NCBI GenBank assembly: GCA_044356825.1
Contig: JBIKVM010000012.1
Span: 1-28,884, forward strand
Reading direction: 5' to 3'
DNA from: JAUREX01 sp044356825
GTDB taxonomy: Bacteria > Pseudomonadota > Alphaproteobacteria > Rhodobacterales > Rhodobacteraceae
Length of the DNA: 28,884 nucleotides
Shown: one piece after another, positions 9,773 through 19,035 of the stretch
How the letters are laid out: each line of letters starts with the position of its first letter
Position numbering within the stretch: the first letter of the stretch is position 1
Position numbers and translations under genes: made by a program
Notes under the pieces: generated by a model
What the model was told of the DNA's origin: nothing
Seen by the model: only the letters and a program-made list of their open reading frames with translations
Database searches by the model: none

Positions 9773-12727
9773 ATGACCGAGCAATCCCCGAACGCGCAAT
9801 TCCACGCATCTTCCTTCCTGCAGGGCGCGAATGCCGATTACGTCGATGCGCTGGCCGCCCGCCATGCCGAGGATCCGGGCAGCGTCGATGCGCAATGGGC
9901 CGAGTTCTTCCGCGCGCTCGGCGACGATCCGCGCGACGCCCGCCGCGCCGCGCAGGGGCCGAGCTGGGCGCGCCCCGACTGGCCCCCGACACCCGCCGAC
10001 GATCTGACGCTCGCGCTGACGGGCGCCTTTCCGGCCGAGGTGCGCGCCAAGGCCGAGAAGATCGCGGCGAAGGCCGCCGAAGGGGGCGTGAGCATCAGCG
10101 ACGCGCAGATCCAGCGCGCGGTGCTCGATTCGATCCGGGCGCTGATGATCATCCGCGCGCACCGCATCCGCGGGCACCTCGCGGCCGATCTCGATCCGCT
10201 TGGCATGCGCGAGACCTCCGCGCATCCCGAGCTCGACCCCGCCTCCTACGGCTTTACCGAAGCCGACATGGACCGGCCGATCTTCATCGACAACGTGCTC
10301 GGCCTCCAGACCGCGAGCATGCGCCAGATCCTCGAGATCGTCCGGCGTACCTATTGCGGCACCTTCGCGCTGCAGTACATGCACATTTCCGACCCCGAGC
10401 AGGCGAGCTGGCTCAAGGAGCGCATCGAGGGCTACGGCAAGGAAATCGCCTTTACCCAGAACGGGCGCAAGGCGATCCTCAACAAGCTCGTCGAGGCCGA
10501 GGGCTTCGAGAAATTCTGCCATGTCAAGTTCATGGGCACCAAGCGCTTCGGCCTCGACGGGGGTGAGGCGCTGATCCCCGCGATGGAGCAGATCATCAAG
10601 CGGGGCGGCGCGCTCGGCGTGCGCGACATCGTCATCGGGATGCCCCACCGGGGGCGGCTGTCGGTGCTCGCCAACGTCATGGGCAAGCCCTACCGCGCGA
10701 TCTTCAACGAATTCCAGGGCGGCTCGTTCAAGCCCGAGGATGTCGACGGCTCGGGCGACGTGAAATATCACCTCGGCGCATCGTCCGACCGCGCGTTCGA
10801 CGGGAACACGGTGCATCTGTCGCTGACGGCCAACCCCTCGCACCTCGAGGCGGTCAACCCGGTCGTGCTCGGCAAGGCGCGCGCCAAGCAGGACCAGATG
10901 GGCGACGCCGACCGCGCCAAGGTGCTGCCCATCCTGCTGCACGGCGATGCCGCCTTTGCCGGCCAGGGGGTCGTGGCCGAGTGCTTCGGGCTGTCGGGCC
11001 TCAAGGGCCACCGCACCGGGGGCACGATCCACATCGTCGTCAACAACCAGATCGGCTTCACCACGGCGCCGAGCTATTCGCGCTCATCGCCCTATCCGAC
11101 CGACATCGCGCTGATGGTCGAGGCGCCGATCTTCCACGTCAACGGCGACGACCCCGAGGCGGTCGTCCACGCCGCCAAGGTCGCGACCGAGTTCCGCCAG
11201 AAGTTCCACAAGGACGTGGTCATCGACATCTTCTGCTATCGCCGCTTCGGCCACAACGAGGGCGATGAGCCCATGTTCACGAACCCGGCGATGTATACCC
11301 GCATCAAGCGGCAGAAGACGACGCTGCAACTCTATACCGAGCGTCTCGTGCGCGACGGCCTGATCCCCGAGGGCGAGATCGAGGACATGAAGGCGGCCTT
11401 CCAGGCGCGCCTCAACGAGGAGTTCGAGACGGCGAAGGACTACAAGCCCAACAAGGCCGACTGGCTCGACGGGCGCTGGTCGCATCTCGACCGCGAAGGC
11501 GAGGACTACACCCCCGGCGATACCGCCATCGCGCCCGAGACGCTGGCCGAGGTGGGCGCCGCGCTGACGCGCGTCCCCGACCGCTTCGATCTGCACAAGA
11601 CGGTCGGCCGCCAGCTCGAGGCCAAGCGCGAGATGTTCGCGACCGGCAAGGGCTTCGACTGGGCCACTGCCGAGGCGCTCGCCTTCGGGAGCCTGCTGAC
11701 CGAGGGCTTCCCCGTCCGCCTCTCGGGTCAGGACTGCACGCGCGGCACCTTCAGCCAGCGCCACTCGGCCTTCATCGACCAGACGACGGAGGAGCGATTC
11801 TATCCGCTCAACCACATCCGCGAGGGCCAGTCGCGCTACGAGGTCATCGACTCGATGCTCTCGGAATACGCGGTGCTCGGCTTCGAATACGGTTTTTCCC
11901 TCTCGGAGCCGAACGCCCTCGTGATGTGGGAGGCGCAGTTCGGCGATTTCGCGAACGGCGCGCAGATCATGTTCGACCAGTTCATCAACTCGGGCGAACG
12001 CAAGTGGCTGCGGATGTCGGGCCTCGTCATGCTGCTGCCGCACGGCTTCGAGGGGCAGGGGCCCGAACATTCCTCGGCCCGGCTCGAACGCTTCCTGCAG
12101 CTTTCGGCCGAGGACAACTGGATCGTCGCCAACTGCACCACGCCCGCCAACTACTTCCACATCCTGCGCCGCCAGATCCACCGCAGCTTCCGCAAGCCGC
12201 TGGTGCTGATGACGCCCAAGTCGCTGCTGCGCCACCCGATGTGCATCAGCCGGGCCGAGGAGTTCACCACCGGCTCGACCTTCCACCGCGTGCTGTGGGA
12301 CGATGCCGAAAAGGGCAACTCGACGCTGAAGCTCCAGCCCGACGCCCGCATCCGCCGCGTCGTGATCTGCTCGGGCAAGGTCTATTTCGACCTCCTGGCC
12401 GAGCGCGACGCGCAGGGCCTCGATGACGTCTACCTGCTCCGGCTCGAACAGTTCTATCCGTTCCCGGCGCTCTCGATGGTGCGCGAGCTCGAGCGCTTCA
12501 AGCAGGCCGAGATCGTCTGGTGCCAGGAGGAACCCAAGAACCAGGGCGGCTGGTCCTTCGTCGAGCCGAACCTCGAATGGGTGCTGACCCGCATCAAGGC
12601 CCGCAGCACGCGCGCCACCTACGCCGGCCGCGCCGCCTCGGCCTCGCCCGCCACGGGGCTCGCGAGCCGCCACAAGGCCGAACAGGCCGCGCTCGTGGCC
12701 GAGGCGCTCGGCCGCGCCGGGGCCTGA
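9773..12727 (+). CDS. sucA: 2-oxoglutarate dehydrogenase E1 component
   Basis: The 984-residue thiamine-diphosphate enzyme decarboxylates 2-oxoglutarate and reductively succinylates the lipoyl arm of SucB. The N-terminal tail (FLQGANADYVDALAARHAED, then QWAEFFRALGDD) is the segment expected to dock E1 to the rest of the complex. Further on come IGMPHRGRLSVLANVMGKP, the thiamine-diphosphate/metal motif starting at HGDAAFAGQG (residues 390-399) and ending at VVNNQIGF (Asn424-Asn425), and FCYRRFGHNEGDEP. The transketolase-like C-terminal half has GQDCTRGTFSQRHSAF, VMWEAQFGDFANGAQ and LPHGFEGQGPEHSSARLERF. Length agrees with other proteobacterial E1 proteins of this complex. 118 bases separate it from sucB. 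Confidence 0.98.
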   Translation: MTEQSPNAQFHASSFLQGANADYVDALAARHAEDPGSVDAQWAEFFRALGDDPRDARRAAQGPSWARPDWPPTPADDLTLALTGAFPAEVRAKAEKIAAKAAEGGVSISDAQIQRAVLDSIRALMIIRAHRIRGHLAADLDPLGMRETSAHPELDPASYGFTEADMDRPIFIDNVLGLQTASMRQILEIVRRTYCGTFALQYMHISDPEQASWLKERIEGYGKEIAFTQNGRKAILNKLVEAEGFEKFCHVKFMGTKRFGLDGGEALIPAMEQIIKRGGALGVRDIVIGMPHRGRLSVLANVMGKPYRAIFNEFQGGSFKPEDVDGSGDVKYHLGASSDRAFDGNTVHLSLTANPSHLEAVNPVVLGKARAKQDQMGDADRAKVLPILLHGDAAFAGQGVVAECFGLSGLKGHRTGGTIHIVVNNQIGFTTAPSYSRSSPYPTDIALMVEAPIFHVNGDDPEAVVHAAKVATEFRQKFHKDVVIDIFCYRRFGHNEGDEPMFTNPAMYTRIKRQKTTLQLYTERLVRDGLIPEGEIEDMKAAFQARLNEEFETAKDYKPNKADWLDGRWSHLDREGEDYTPGDTAIAPETLAEVGAALTRVPDRFDLHKTVGRQLEAKREMFATGKGFDWATAEALAFGSLLTEGFPVRLSGQDCTRGTFSQRHSAFIDQTTEERFYPLNHIREGQSRYEVIDSMLSEYAVLGFEYGFSLSEPNALVMWEAQFGDFANGAQIMFDQFINSGERKWLRMSGLVMLLPHGFEGQGPEHSSARLERFLQLSAEDNWIVANCTTPANYFHILRRQIHRSFRKPLVLMTPKSLLRHPMCISRAEEFTTGSTFHRVLWDDAEKGNSTLKLQPDARIRRVVICSGKVYFDLLAERDAQGLDDVYLLRLEQFYPFPALSMVRELERFKQAEIVWCQEEPKNQGGWSFVEPNLEWVLTRIKARSTRATYAGRAASASPATGLASRHKAEQAALVAEALGRAGA

Positions 12728-12780
12728 ACCTTGTGGGCCGACGATCCCCGCGCCTGCATCGGGCGCGACAACCCGAAACC

Positions 12781-12795
12781 GCGGCGCCCCGCCGC
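12781..12795. other. Small stem-loop in the sucA-sucB gap
   Basis: GCGGCG (12781-12786), loop CCC, CGCCGC (12790-12795) give a 6-bp hairpin in the 118-base space between sucA and sucB. With no T-run it is probably not a full terminator, but it could set the sucA/sucB expression ratio or be chance in GC-rich DNA. Confidence 0.25.
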
Positions 12796-12845
12796 CGCAA
12801 TCCAGACCGCGCAAGGGCGTTCCCGCCAGCGCAGAAGAGGGCAGA

Positions 12846-14036
12846 ATGGTTGACGTGATGGTGCCCGCCCTGGGCGAAAGCGTGTCCGAGGCCACGGTCG
12901 CGACCTGGTTCAAGAAGCCGGGCGACGCGGTCAGGCAGGACGAGATGCTCTGCGAGCTCGAGACCGACAAGGTCTCGGTCGAGGTGCCGAGCCCCGCCAC
13001 CGGCACGCTCTCCGAGATCCTCGTGCCCGCGGGCGCGACGGTCGCCGCCGGCGCCCGCCTCGGCATCGTCGCCGAGGGCGCGGGCGCCGCCACCGCCCCG
13101 GCCCCCGCCGCACCCCCCGCTCGGGCGGTCGAGGATGCCCCCTCCGCGCGCAAGCTCATGGCCGAGACGGGCACCCCGCGCGAGGCCGTCACCCCCACGG
13201 GCCGCGACGGCCGCGTGATGAAGGAGGACGTCCTGCGCGCCCTCGCCGCCCCGGCGGCACCGCCCGCCGCTGCCCCAGCTGCCGCCACCCCGGCCCCCGC
13301 CTCGATCCCGCGCGCCCCCGTCCCCGCCGACGACGCCGCCCGCGAGGAGCGCGTCCGCATGACGCGCCTGCGCGCCACCATCGCCCGCCGCCTCAAGGAC
13401 GCGCAGAACACCGCCGCCATGCTCACGACCTACAACGAGGTCGACATGTCCGCGGTGATGGAGCTGCGCAACAGCTACAAGGACAGCTTCGAGAAGAAGC
13501 ACGGCGTCAAGATGGGCTTCATGTCCTTCTTCGTGCGCGCCTGCTGCCATGCGCTCAAGGACGTGCCCGAGGTCAACGCCGAGATCGACGGCCAGGACAT
13601 CGTCTACAAGAACTACGTCCACATGGGCGTCGCCGTCGGCACGCCCTCGGGCCTCGTCGTGCCGGTGGTGCGCGACGCCGACCGCCTCTCGCTCGCCCAG
13701 ATCGAGAAGAAGATCGCCGAGCTGGGCCTGCGCGCCCGCGACGGCAAGCTCTCGATGGCCGAGATGCAGGGCGGCTCCTTCACCATCTCGAACGGCGGCG
13801 TCTACGGCTCGCTCATGTCCTCGCCGATCCTGAACCCGCCGCAGTCGGGGATCCTCGGCATGCACAAGATCCAGGACCGCCCCGTCGTCGTCGGCGGCCA
13901 GATCGTCGTCCGCCCGATGATGTATCTCGCGCTCAGCTACGACCACCGCATCGTCGACGGCAAGGGCGCGGTCACCTTCCTCGTGCGCGTCAAGGACGCC
14001 CTCGAGGATCCCCGCCGGCTGCTCCTGGACCTCTAG
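12846..14036 (+). CDS. sucB: Dihydrolipoyllysine-residue succinyltransferase, 2-oxoglutarate dehydrogenase E2
   Basis: The 396-residue E2 forms the core of the 2-oxoglutarate dehydrogenase complex and moves the succinyl group from lipoate to CoA. Domains: one lipoyl domain (residues 2-77) with the lipoylation site in ELETDKVSVEVPSP at Lys42; an Ala/Pro linker; a peripheral-subunit-binding domain (about 99-132, PSARKLMAETGTPREAV and GRDGRVMKEDVL) that holds E3 or E1; a second Ala/Pro linker; and the catalytic domain from about 168 to the end, with YNEVDMSAVMELRNSYKD, GGSFTISNGGVYGSLMSSPI and the active-site SYDHRIVDG (His367, Asp371). A single lipoyl domain is usual for SucB. The ATG is preceded by AGAAGAGGGCAGA. 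Confidence 0.97.
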   Translation: MVDVMVPALGESVSEATVATWFKKPGDAVRQDEMLCELETDKVSVEVPSPATGTLSEILVPAGATVAAGARLGIVAEGAGAATAPAPAAPPARAVEDAPSARKLMAETGTPREAVTPTGRDGRVMKEDVLRALAAPAAPPAAAPAAATPAPASIPRAPVPADDAAREERVRMTRLRATIARRLKDAQNTAAMLTTYNEVDMSAVMELRNSYKDSFEKKHGVKMGFMSFFVRACCHALKDVPEVNAEIDGQDIVYKNYVHMGVAVGTPSGLVVPVVRDADRLSLAQIEKKIAELGLRARDGKLSMAEMQGGSFTISNGGVYGSLMSSPILNPPQSGILGMHKIQDRPVVVGGQIVVRPMMYLALSYDHRIVDGKGAVTFLVRVKDALEDPRRLLLDL

Positions 14037-14040
14037 CCCG

Positions 14041-14433
14041 ATGGGCCTCGCGCGCGCCCTGACGCCCCTCGCCGCCTGCCTCGCCCTCCCCCCGGGGAGG
14101 GCCGGGGCCGAGGGCCTGCCCCAGAGCCGCCTGATCGCCCATGAGGGCGCCACCCGGCGCGAAGACCTGGCGCCCCGGGCGCGCACGGACGCCGCCACCC
14201 TCATCTCGCGCACCCCCCAGGGCTTCGCCTGGACAAGCCGGGGCGACATCCCCCTCTCGCGCACGACATCGGGCATCCATGAAATCTCCACCGCGCCGGG
14301 CGGCGCCGGCTTCATCAAGATCCAGACCTTCCCGCTGCCCGGCGAGGATCCGGGCACGCGCCCCTATCTCGAGGTGATCCACCAGCACCTCGTCACCATC
14401 ACCCATTTCGGAACCGGCAGCCCCCAGCCATGA
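14041..14433 (+). CDS. Small exported protein of unknown function after sucB
   Basis: The 130-residue reading frame starts 4 bases after the sucB stop and overlaps the next gene by 4 bases (ATGA). It begins with a probable short signal peptide (MGLARALTPLAACLALPPGRAG, possible cleavage before AEG). The rest has no domain I recognise; visible stretches are GFAWTSRGDIPLSRTTSGIHE and FIKIQTFPLPGEDPG, ending HLVTITHFGTGSPQP. The tight spacing on both sides supports a real, co-translated gene. The GC-rich sequence and lack of a known family keep confidence moderate. Function unknown. Confidence 0.6.
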   Translation: MGLARALTPLAACLALPPGRAGAEGLPQSRLIAHEGATRREDLAPRARTDAATLISRTPQGFAWTSRGDIPLSRTTSGIHEISTAPGGAGFIKIQTFPLPGEDPGTRPYLEVIHQHLVTITHFGTGSPQP

Positions 14434-14828
14434 CCCCCGAACTCGCCGCCCTGGCCCTCGCGGGCCTCCTCCAGATGGCCCAGATCGGCCTGATGGCCGT
14501 CCCCGCCAACCGCGACCTCGGCCCCGACTGGACGGCCGGCCCCCGCGACACCCCCCCGCCCCGGCCGCTCTCGCCGCTCGCTGGTCGGCTCCAGCGCGCG
14601 GTCGCCAATCACTTCGAGGGGCTCGCCCTCTTCACCCTCGCCGTCCTCGTCGTCACCCTCGCGGGCAAGGGCTCGGCCCTCACCGCCACCTGCGCCTGGG
14701 TCTATCTCGGCGCCCGCATCCTCTACGTCCCCGCCTACGCCCTGGGCTGGACACCCTGGCGCTCGGTCGTCTGGGCCGCGGGCTTCTTCGCCACCGCCGT
14801 CATGCTCCTCGCCGCCCTCCTCGGATGA
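14430..14828 (+). CDS. MAPEG-family membrane protein
   Basis: The 132-residue integral membrane protein has about four hydrophobic segments and the diagnostic MAPEG stretch RAVANHFEGLALFTLAVLVV after a cytoplasmic loop, then ARILYVPAYALGWTPWRSVVW. MAPEG proteins include eukaryotic leukotriene C4 and microsomal glutathione S-transferases. The bacterial short forms are mostly uncharacterised and may conjugate glutathione to lipophilic compounds. The start codon overlaps the upstream stop (ATGA). Sitting between sucB and lpd, it is probably co-transcribed with the dehydrogenase genes without being part of the complex. Confidence 0.85.
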   Translation: MTPELAALALAGLLQMAQIGLMAVPANRDLGPDWTAGPRDTPPPRPLSPLAGRLQRAVANHFEGLALFTLAVLVVTLAGKGSALTATCAWVYLGARILYVPAYALGWTPWRSVVWAAGFFATAVMLLAALLG

Positions 14829-14838
14829 CCCTGCCGCC

Positions 14839-14904
14839 TCATCTTGGCTCAAATACCCTCGGGGGGGCCGCGCGGCACGCGCGGCGGGGGGCCGAGGCCC
14901 CCCC
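14839..14904. repeat. Intergenic element: CATCTTGGCTCAAATACCC motif plus two GC hairpins
   Basis: The MAPEG-lpd gap begins with ATCTTGGCTCAAATACCC (about 14841-14858), resembling a short motif I recall recurring between genes in Rhodobacteraceae. It continues into hairpin 1, CCGCGCG-GCA-CGCGCGG (14868-14884), and hairpin 2, GGGGGGCC-GA-GGCCCCCC (14886-14903). A competing 9-bp pairing, GGGGGGGCC (14861-14869) with GGCCCCCCC (14896-14904), would break both. It may be a dispersed repeat, a partial terminator or an mRNA-stability element before lpd. The copy number cannot be seen in this window. Confidence 0.5.
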
Positions 14905-14934
14905 GCCCTTCCGCCACCAGCAAAGGATCCTGCC

Positions 14935-16323
<1,389 letters not shown>

Positions 16324-16337
16324 GGCCCCGCCGCCCG

Positions 16338-16394
16338 GCGGGTGCATCCCGCACCCGCGCGCGGCGCGAGCCCTCAATGGGGTCGCGCCGCGCG
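16338..16394. terminator. Tandem hairpins between convergent lpd and recN
   Basis: Hairpin 1 is GCGGGTGC (16338-16345), loop ATCCC, GCACCCGC (16351-16358). Hairpin 2 is a perfect 12-bp stem, CGCGCGGCGCGA (16358-16369) with TCGCGCCGCGCG (16383-16394), and an inner CCC/GGG pairing around TCAAT. They fill the 86-base convergent gap 15 bases after the lpd stop and 16 bases from the recN stop. No strong T-run is seen, but the position suggests a bidirectional terminator. Confidence 0.65.
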
Positions 16395-16409
16395 TCCACC
16401 GCCCCCCCC

Positions 16410-18071
16410 TCAGCCCGCGATCAGCGCCTGCGCCGCGGCCCGCGCGGCGTCCGTGACGCTTTCGCCCGCGAGCATCCGCGCGATCTCCTCGGTGCGCGCC
16501 TCGGGGTCGAGCAGGCTCACCCCGGTTTGCGCCACCCCGTCTGCCAGCCGCTTCTCAACCCGCCAGTGATGCGCGCCGCGCGCCGCGACCTGCGCCGAAT
16601 GCGTCACGACCAGAACCTGCGCCCCGGCCGCAAGCGCGGCGAGCCGCCGCCCGACCGCATCGGCTGTCGCGCCGCCGACGCCCCGGTCGATCTCGTCGAA
16701 GATCAGCGTGCCGGCCGATCCCGTCCCCGCCAGCGCGACCTTGAGCGCAAGCAGGAAGCGCGACAGCTCACCCCCCGAGGCGATCTTGTCGAGCGGCCCT
16801 TCGGGCGCGCCCGGCGATGTCGCGACGACGAAGGACACCGCGTCGGCGCCCTCCGGCCCCGGCTCGGCCGGCGCGATGGCGGTGCGGAAGGCCGCGCGTT
16901 CCAGCCGCAGCGGCGCGAGTTCTGCCGCGACCGCCGCATCGAGCGCACCCGCCGCCCGGGCGCGGATCGCGCCCAGCGCCGCCGCCTCCTCGGCATGGAT
17001 GGCGGCGGCGGCCGCGACCGCGCGGCGCGCCGCCCCGATCCCCGCCGCCCCGGCATCGAGCGCCTGCAGCCGCGCGCCCAGATCGCGCGCGAGCGCCGCC
17101 AGATCGTCGGGCGCCACGCCATGCTTGCGCGCGAGTGCCCGGATCGCGAAGAGCCGCTCCTCCGCGGCCTCGAGCGCGCCCGGATCGGCGTCGAGCCCCT
17201 CGAGCCAGCCCTCGATCGCGGCCTCGGCCTCGGCCAGTTCGGACCGCGCCCGGCCGAGCGCGCCCAGCGCCTCACCTAGGACCGGATCCGCCTCGGCCCC
17301 GGCGGCGGCGGCCGCGCCGAGGCGACGGTCGGCCTCGCGCAGGGGGCCGGCCGCACCCTCGGGCCCGAGGGCCGCGAGCGCGCGCGCCACATCCTCGCGC
17401 CGCCGGGCGCCCGCCTGAAGCGCGCGCCGGCGCGCGTCGAGCGCATCCGCCTCGCCGGGCTGGGGATCGAGCCGCGCGAGTTCCTCGACCGCGTGGCGCA
17501 GGAATGCCTCGTCGCGCTGCGCGGCCTCGAGTGCGGCCTCGGCCTCGGCCAGCTCGCCGCGCGCCTCGGCCAGTCGCCGCCAGGCCGCGCGGCAGCGCTC
17601 GACCGCTTCGGCGGCGCCCGCGAAATCATCAAGCAGCGCGCGGTGGCCGCGCGGGTTCAGCAGGCCCCGCTCATCATGCTGGCCGTGCAGTTCCACGAGC
17701 GTCTCGGCCAGCGCGCGCAGCGTCTCGGCACCGGCGCGGCGGTCGTTCACCCATTGGCTGCGCCGGCCGTCCGCCGCGACCTGCCGGCGCAGGATCAGCG
17801 TGTCGTCGGCGGCGGGGAGGCCGGCCTCGGCCAGGATCACGCGCGCCGGATGGTCGGGCGGCAGCGCGAAGGTCGCGCTGACCTCGCCGGTCGGGGCGCC
17901 GGGGCGCACGACATCGGCCCGCCCCCGCCAGCCGAGCGCGAGCCCGAGGCAGTCGAGCAGGATCGACTTGCCCGAGCCCGTCTCGCCCGTCAGCACCGTG
18001 AGGCCGGGCGCGAAATCGAGATCGAGCGCGCGGACGATCAGGATGTCGCGGATCGACAGGTTCAGCAGCAA
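16410..18071 (-). CDS. recN: DNA repair protein RecN
   Basis: The 553-residue SMC-like ATPase acts in recombinational repair of double-strand breaks, probably by holding broken DNA with RecA. It starts MLLNLSIRDILIVRALDLDF with Walker A GETGSGKSILLDCLGLALG (Lys35) and NDRRAGAETLRALAETLVELHGQHDER. The Ala/Glu/Arg-rich middle is the expected coiled-coil arms. The C-terminal head has the ABC signature SGGELSRFLLALK, Walker B LIFDEIDRGVGG, and VLVVTHSAQVAARGAHHWRVEK. Length matches RecN (about 550). It follows bamD by 22 bases on the same strand, an arrangement common in alphaproteobacteria. I see no obvious alphaproteobacterial LexA box (GTTC-N7-GTTC) just upstream. Confidence 0.96.
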   Translation of the reverse strand: MLLNLSIRDILIVRALDLDFAPGLTVLTGETGSGKSILLDCLGLALGWRGRADVVRPGAPTGEVSATFALPPDHPARVILAEAGLPAADDTLILRRQVAADGRRSQWVNDRRAGAETLRALAETLVELHGQHDERGLLNPRGHRALLDDFAGAAEAVERCRAAWRRLAEARGELAEAEAALEAAQRDEAFLRHAVEELARLDPQPGEADALDARRRALQAGARRREDVARALAALGPEGAAGPLREADRRLGAAAAAGAEADPVLGEALGALGRARSELAEAEAAIEGWLEGLDADPGALEAAEERLFAIRALARKHGVAPDDLAALARDLGARLQALDAGAAGIGAARRAVAAAAAIHAEEAAALGAIRARAAGALDAAVAAELAPLRLERAAFRTAIAPAEPGPEGADAVSFVVATSPGAPEGPLDKIASGGELSRFLLALKVALAGTGSAGTLIFDEIDRGVGGATADAVGRRLAALAAGAQVLVVTHSAQVAARGAHHWRVEKRLADGVAQTGVSLLDPEARTEEIARMLAGESVTDAARAAAQALIAG

Positions 18072-18093
18072 GGCCCCACTCCCGCCCCGGGGG

Positions 18094-18939
18094 TCAGAGC
18101 CATTCGCCGCGCAGGGTCTGGCGCCAGATGCGTTGCAGCCAGCCTTCGCCGTCGGATGCCTCGGGGCTCAGGCCCTGCCCGGTCAGGAGGGCATAGCTGT
18201 CCTCGTAGAACCCGCTCGAGGCATAGTTGTGCCCGAGGATCGCGCCCGCCGTCTGGGCTTCGGTCGCAAGGCCGAGGGCCAGATAGCACTCCACCAGCCG
18301 GTGCAGCGCCTCGGGCGTGTGGGTGGTGGTCTGGAATTCCTCGACCACGACGCGAAAGCGGTTGATCGCGGCGGCATAGTGCCCGTCGCGCAGGTAATAG
18401 CGACCGACCTCCATCTCCTTCGCGGCGAGGTGATCGAAGGCGAGATCGAACTTGAGCCGGGCCGAGCGGGCATATTCGCTTTCGGGATGAAGTTCGATGA
18501 CATCGCGCAGCGCGCGCAACGCCTCGAAGGTCAGCGCCTGATCGCGGCCGATCGCGTCGATCTGGTCGTAATAGGACAGCGCGAGGATATAGCGCGCCCA
18601 AGCCGCATCGGTGTCGCCCGAAAAGACCTCGAGATACCGCTGCGCGGCGCTGCGCGCCTCGTCATAGCGGCCGGCCTGGTGATGGGCATAGGCCTGCATC
18701 ACAAGCGACCGGCGCGCCCATTCGGTATAGGGATGCAGCCGCTCGACTTCGGAAAAGAGGCGCGCCGCCTCGGTGCCCTGCGGATAATCGGCAAGTGTAC
18801 GCTCGGCCAGGGTAAAGATATCCTGCGCGCCCATCTGCTCGATCGGGTCGACTTCGGCCGCCTGTTCGGCACAGCCTGCAACCAGCACGCCGAGCAAGAC
18901 CGCAGCCGTGATGCTTCGCCAAGCCTTGCCGATCGTCAT
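18094..18939 (-). CDS. bamD: Outer-membrane protein assembly factor BamD (lipoprotein)
   Basis: The 281-residue protein is the essential lipoprotein partner of BamA in inserting beta-barrel proteins into the outer membrane. I start it at the ATG of 18937-18939, giving MTIGKAWRSITAAVLLGVLV followed by the lipobox AGC at Cys23, a complete lipoprotein signal peptide. An in-frame TTG at 19002 would add 21 residues and hide it. The mature part consists of TPR-like helical repeats (FTLAERTLADYPQGTEAARLF, YLEVFSGDTDAAWARYILAL, YYLRDGHYAAAINRFRVVVE), as in BamD/YfiO. The gap of 96 bases to lpxC contains nothing I can name. Confidence 0.95.
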   Translation of the reverse strand: MTIGKAWRSITAAVLLGVLVAGCAEQAAEVDPIEQMGAQDIFTLAERTLADYPQGTEAARLFSEVERLHPYTEWARRSLVMQAYAHHQAGRYDEARSAAQRYLEVFSGDTDAAWARYILALSYYDQIDAIGRDQALTFEALRALRDVIELHPESEYARSARLKFDLAFDHLAAKEMEVGRYYLRDGHYAAAINRFRVVVEEFQTTTHTPEALHRLVECYLALGLATEAQTAGAILGHNYASSGFYEDSYALLTGQGLSPEASDGEGWLQRIWRQTLRGEWL

Positions 18940-19035
18940 GACGCCCGCCTGTTTGTCTGCCTTCTTGGCGGCTGACTTAGCACAGAAGATCGGGGGGCGC
19001 AAAACGCCATTGCACGGCCGCGCGTCACGACCGGC

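Noticed and set aside
11084..13426. Minus-strand open frame of 780 codons opposite sucA and sucB
   Set aside because: Same cause: low-complexity antisense translation of two well-supported genes.
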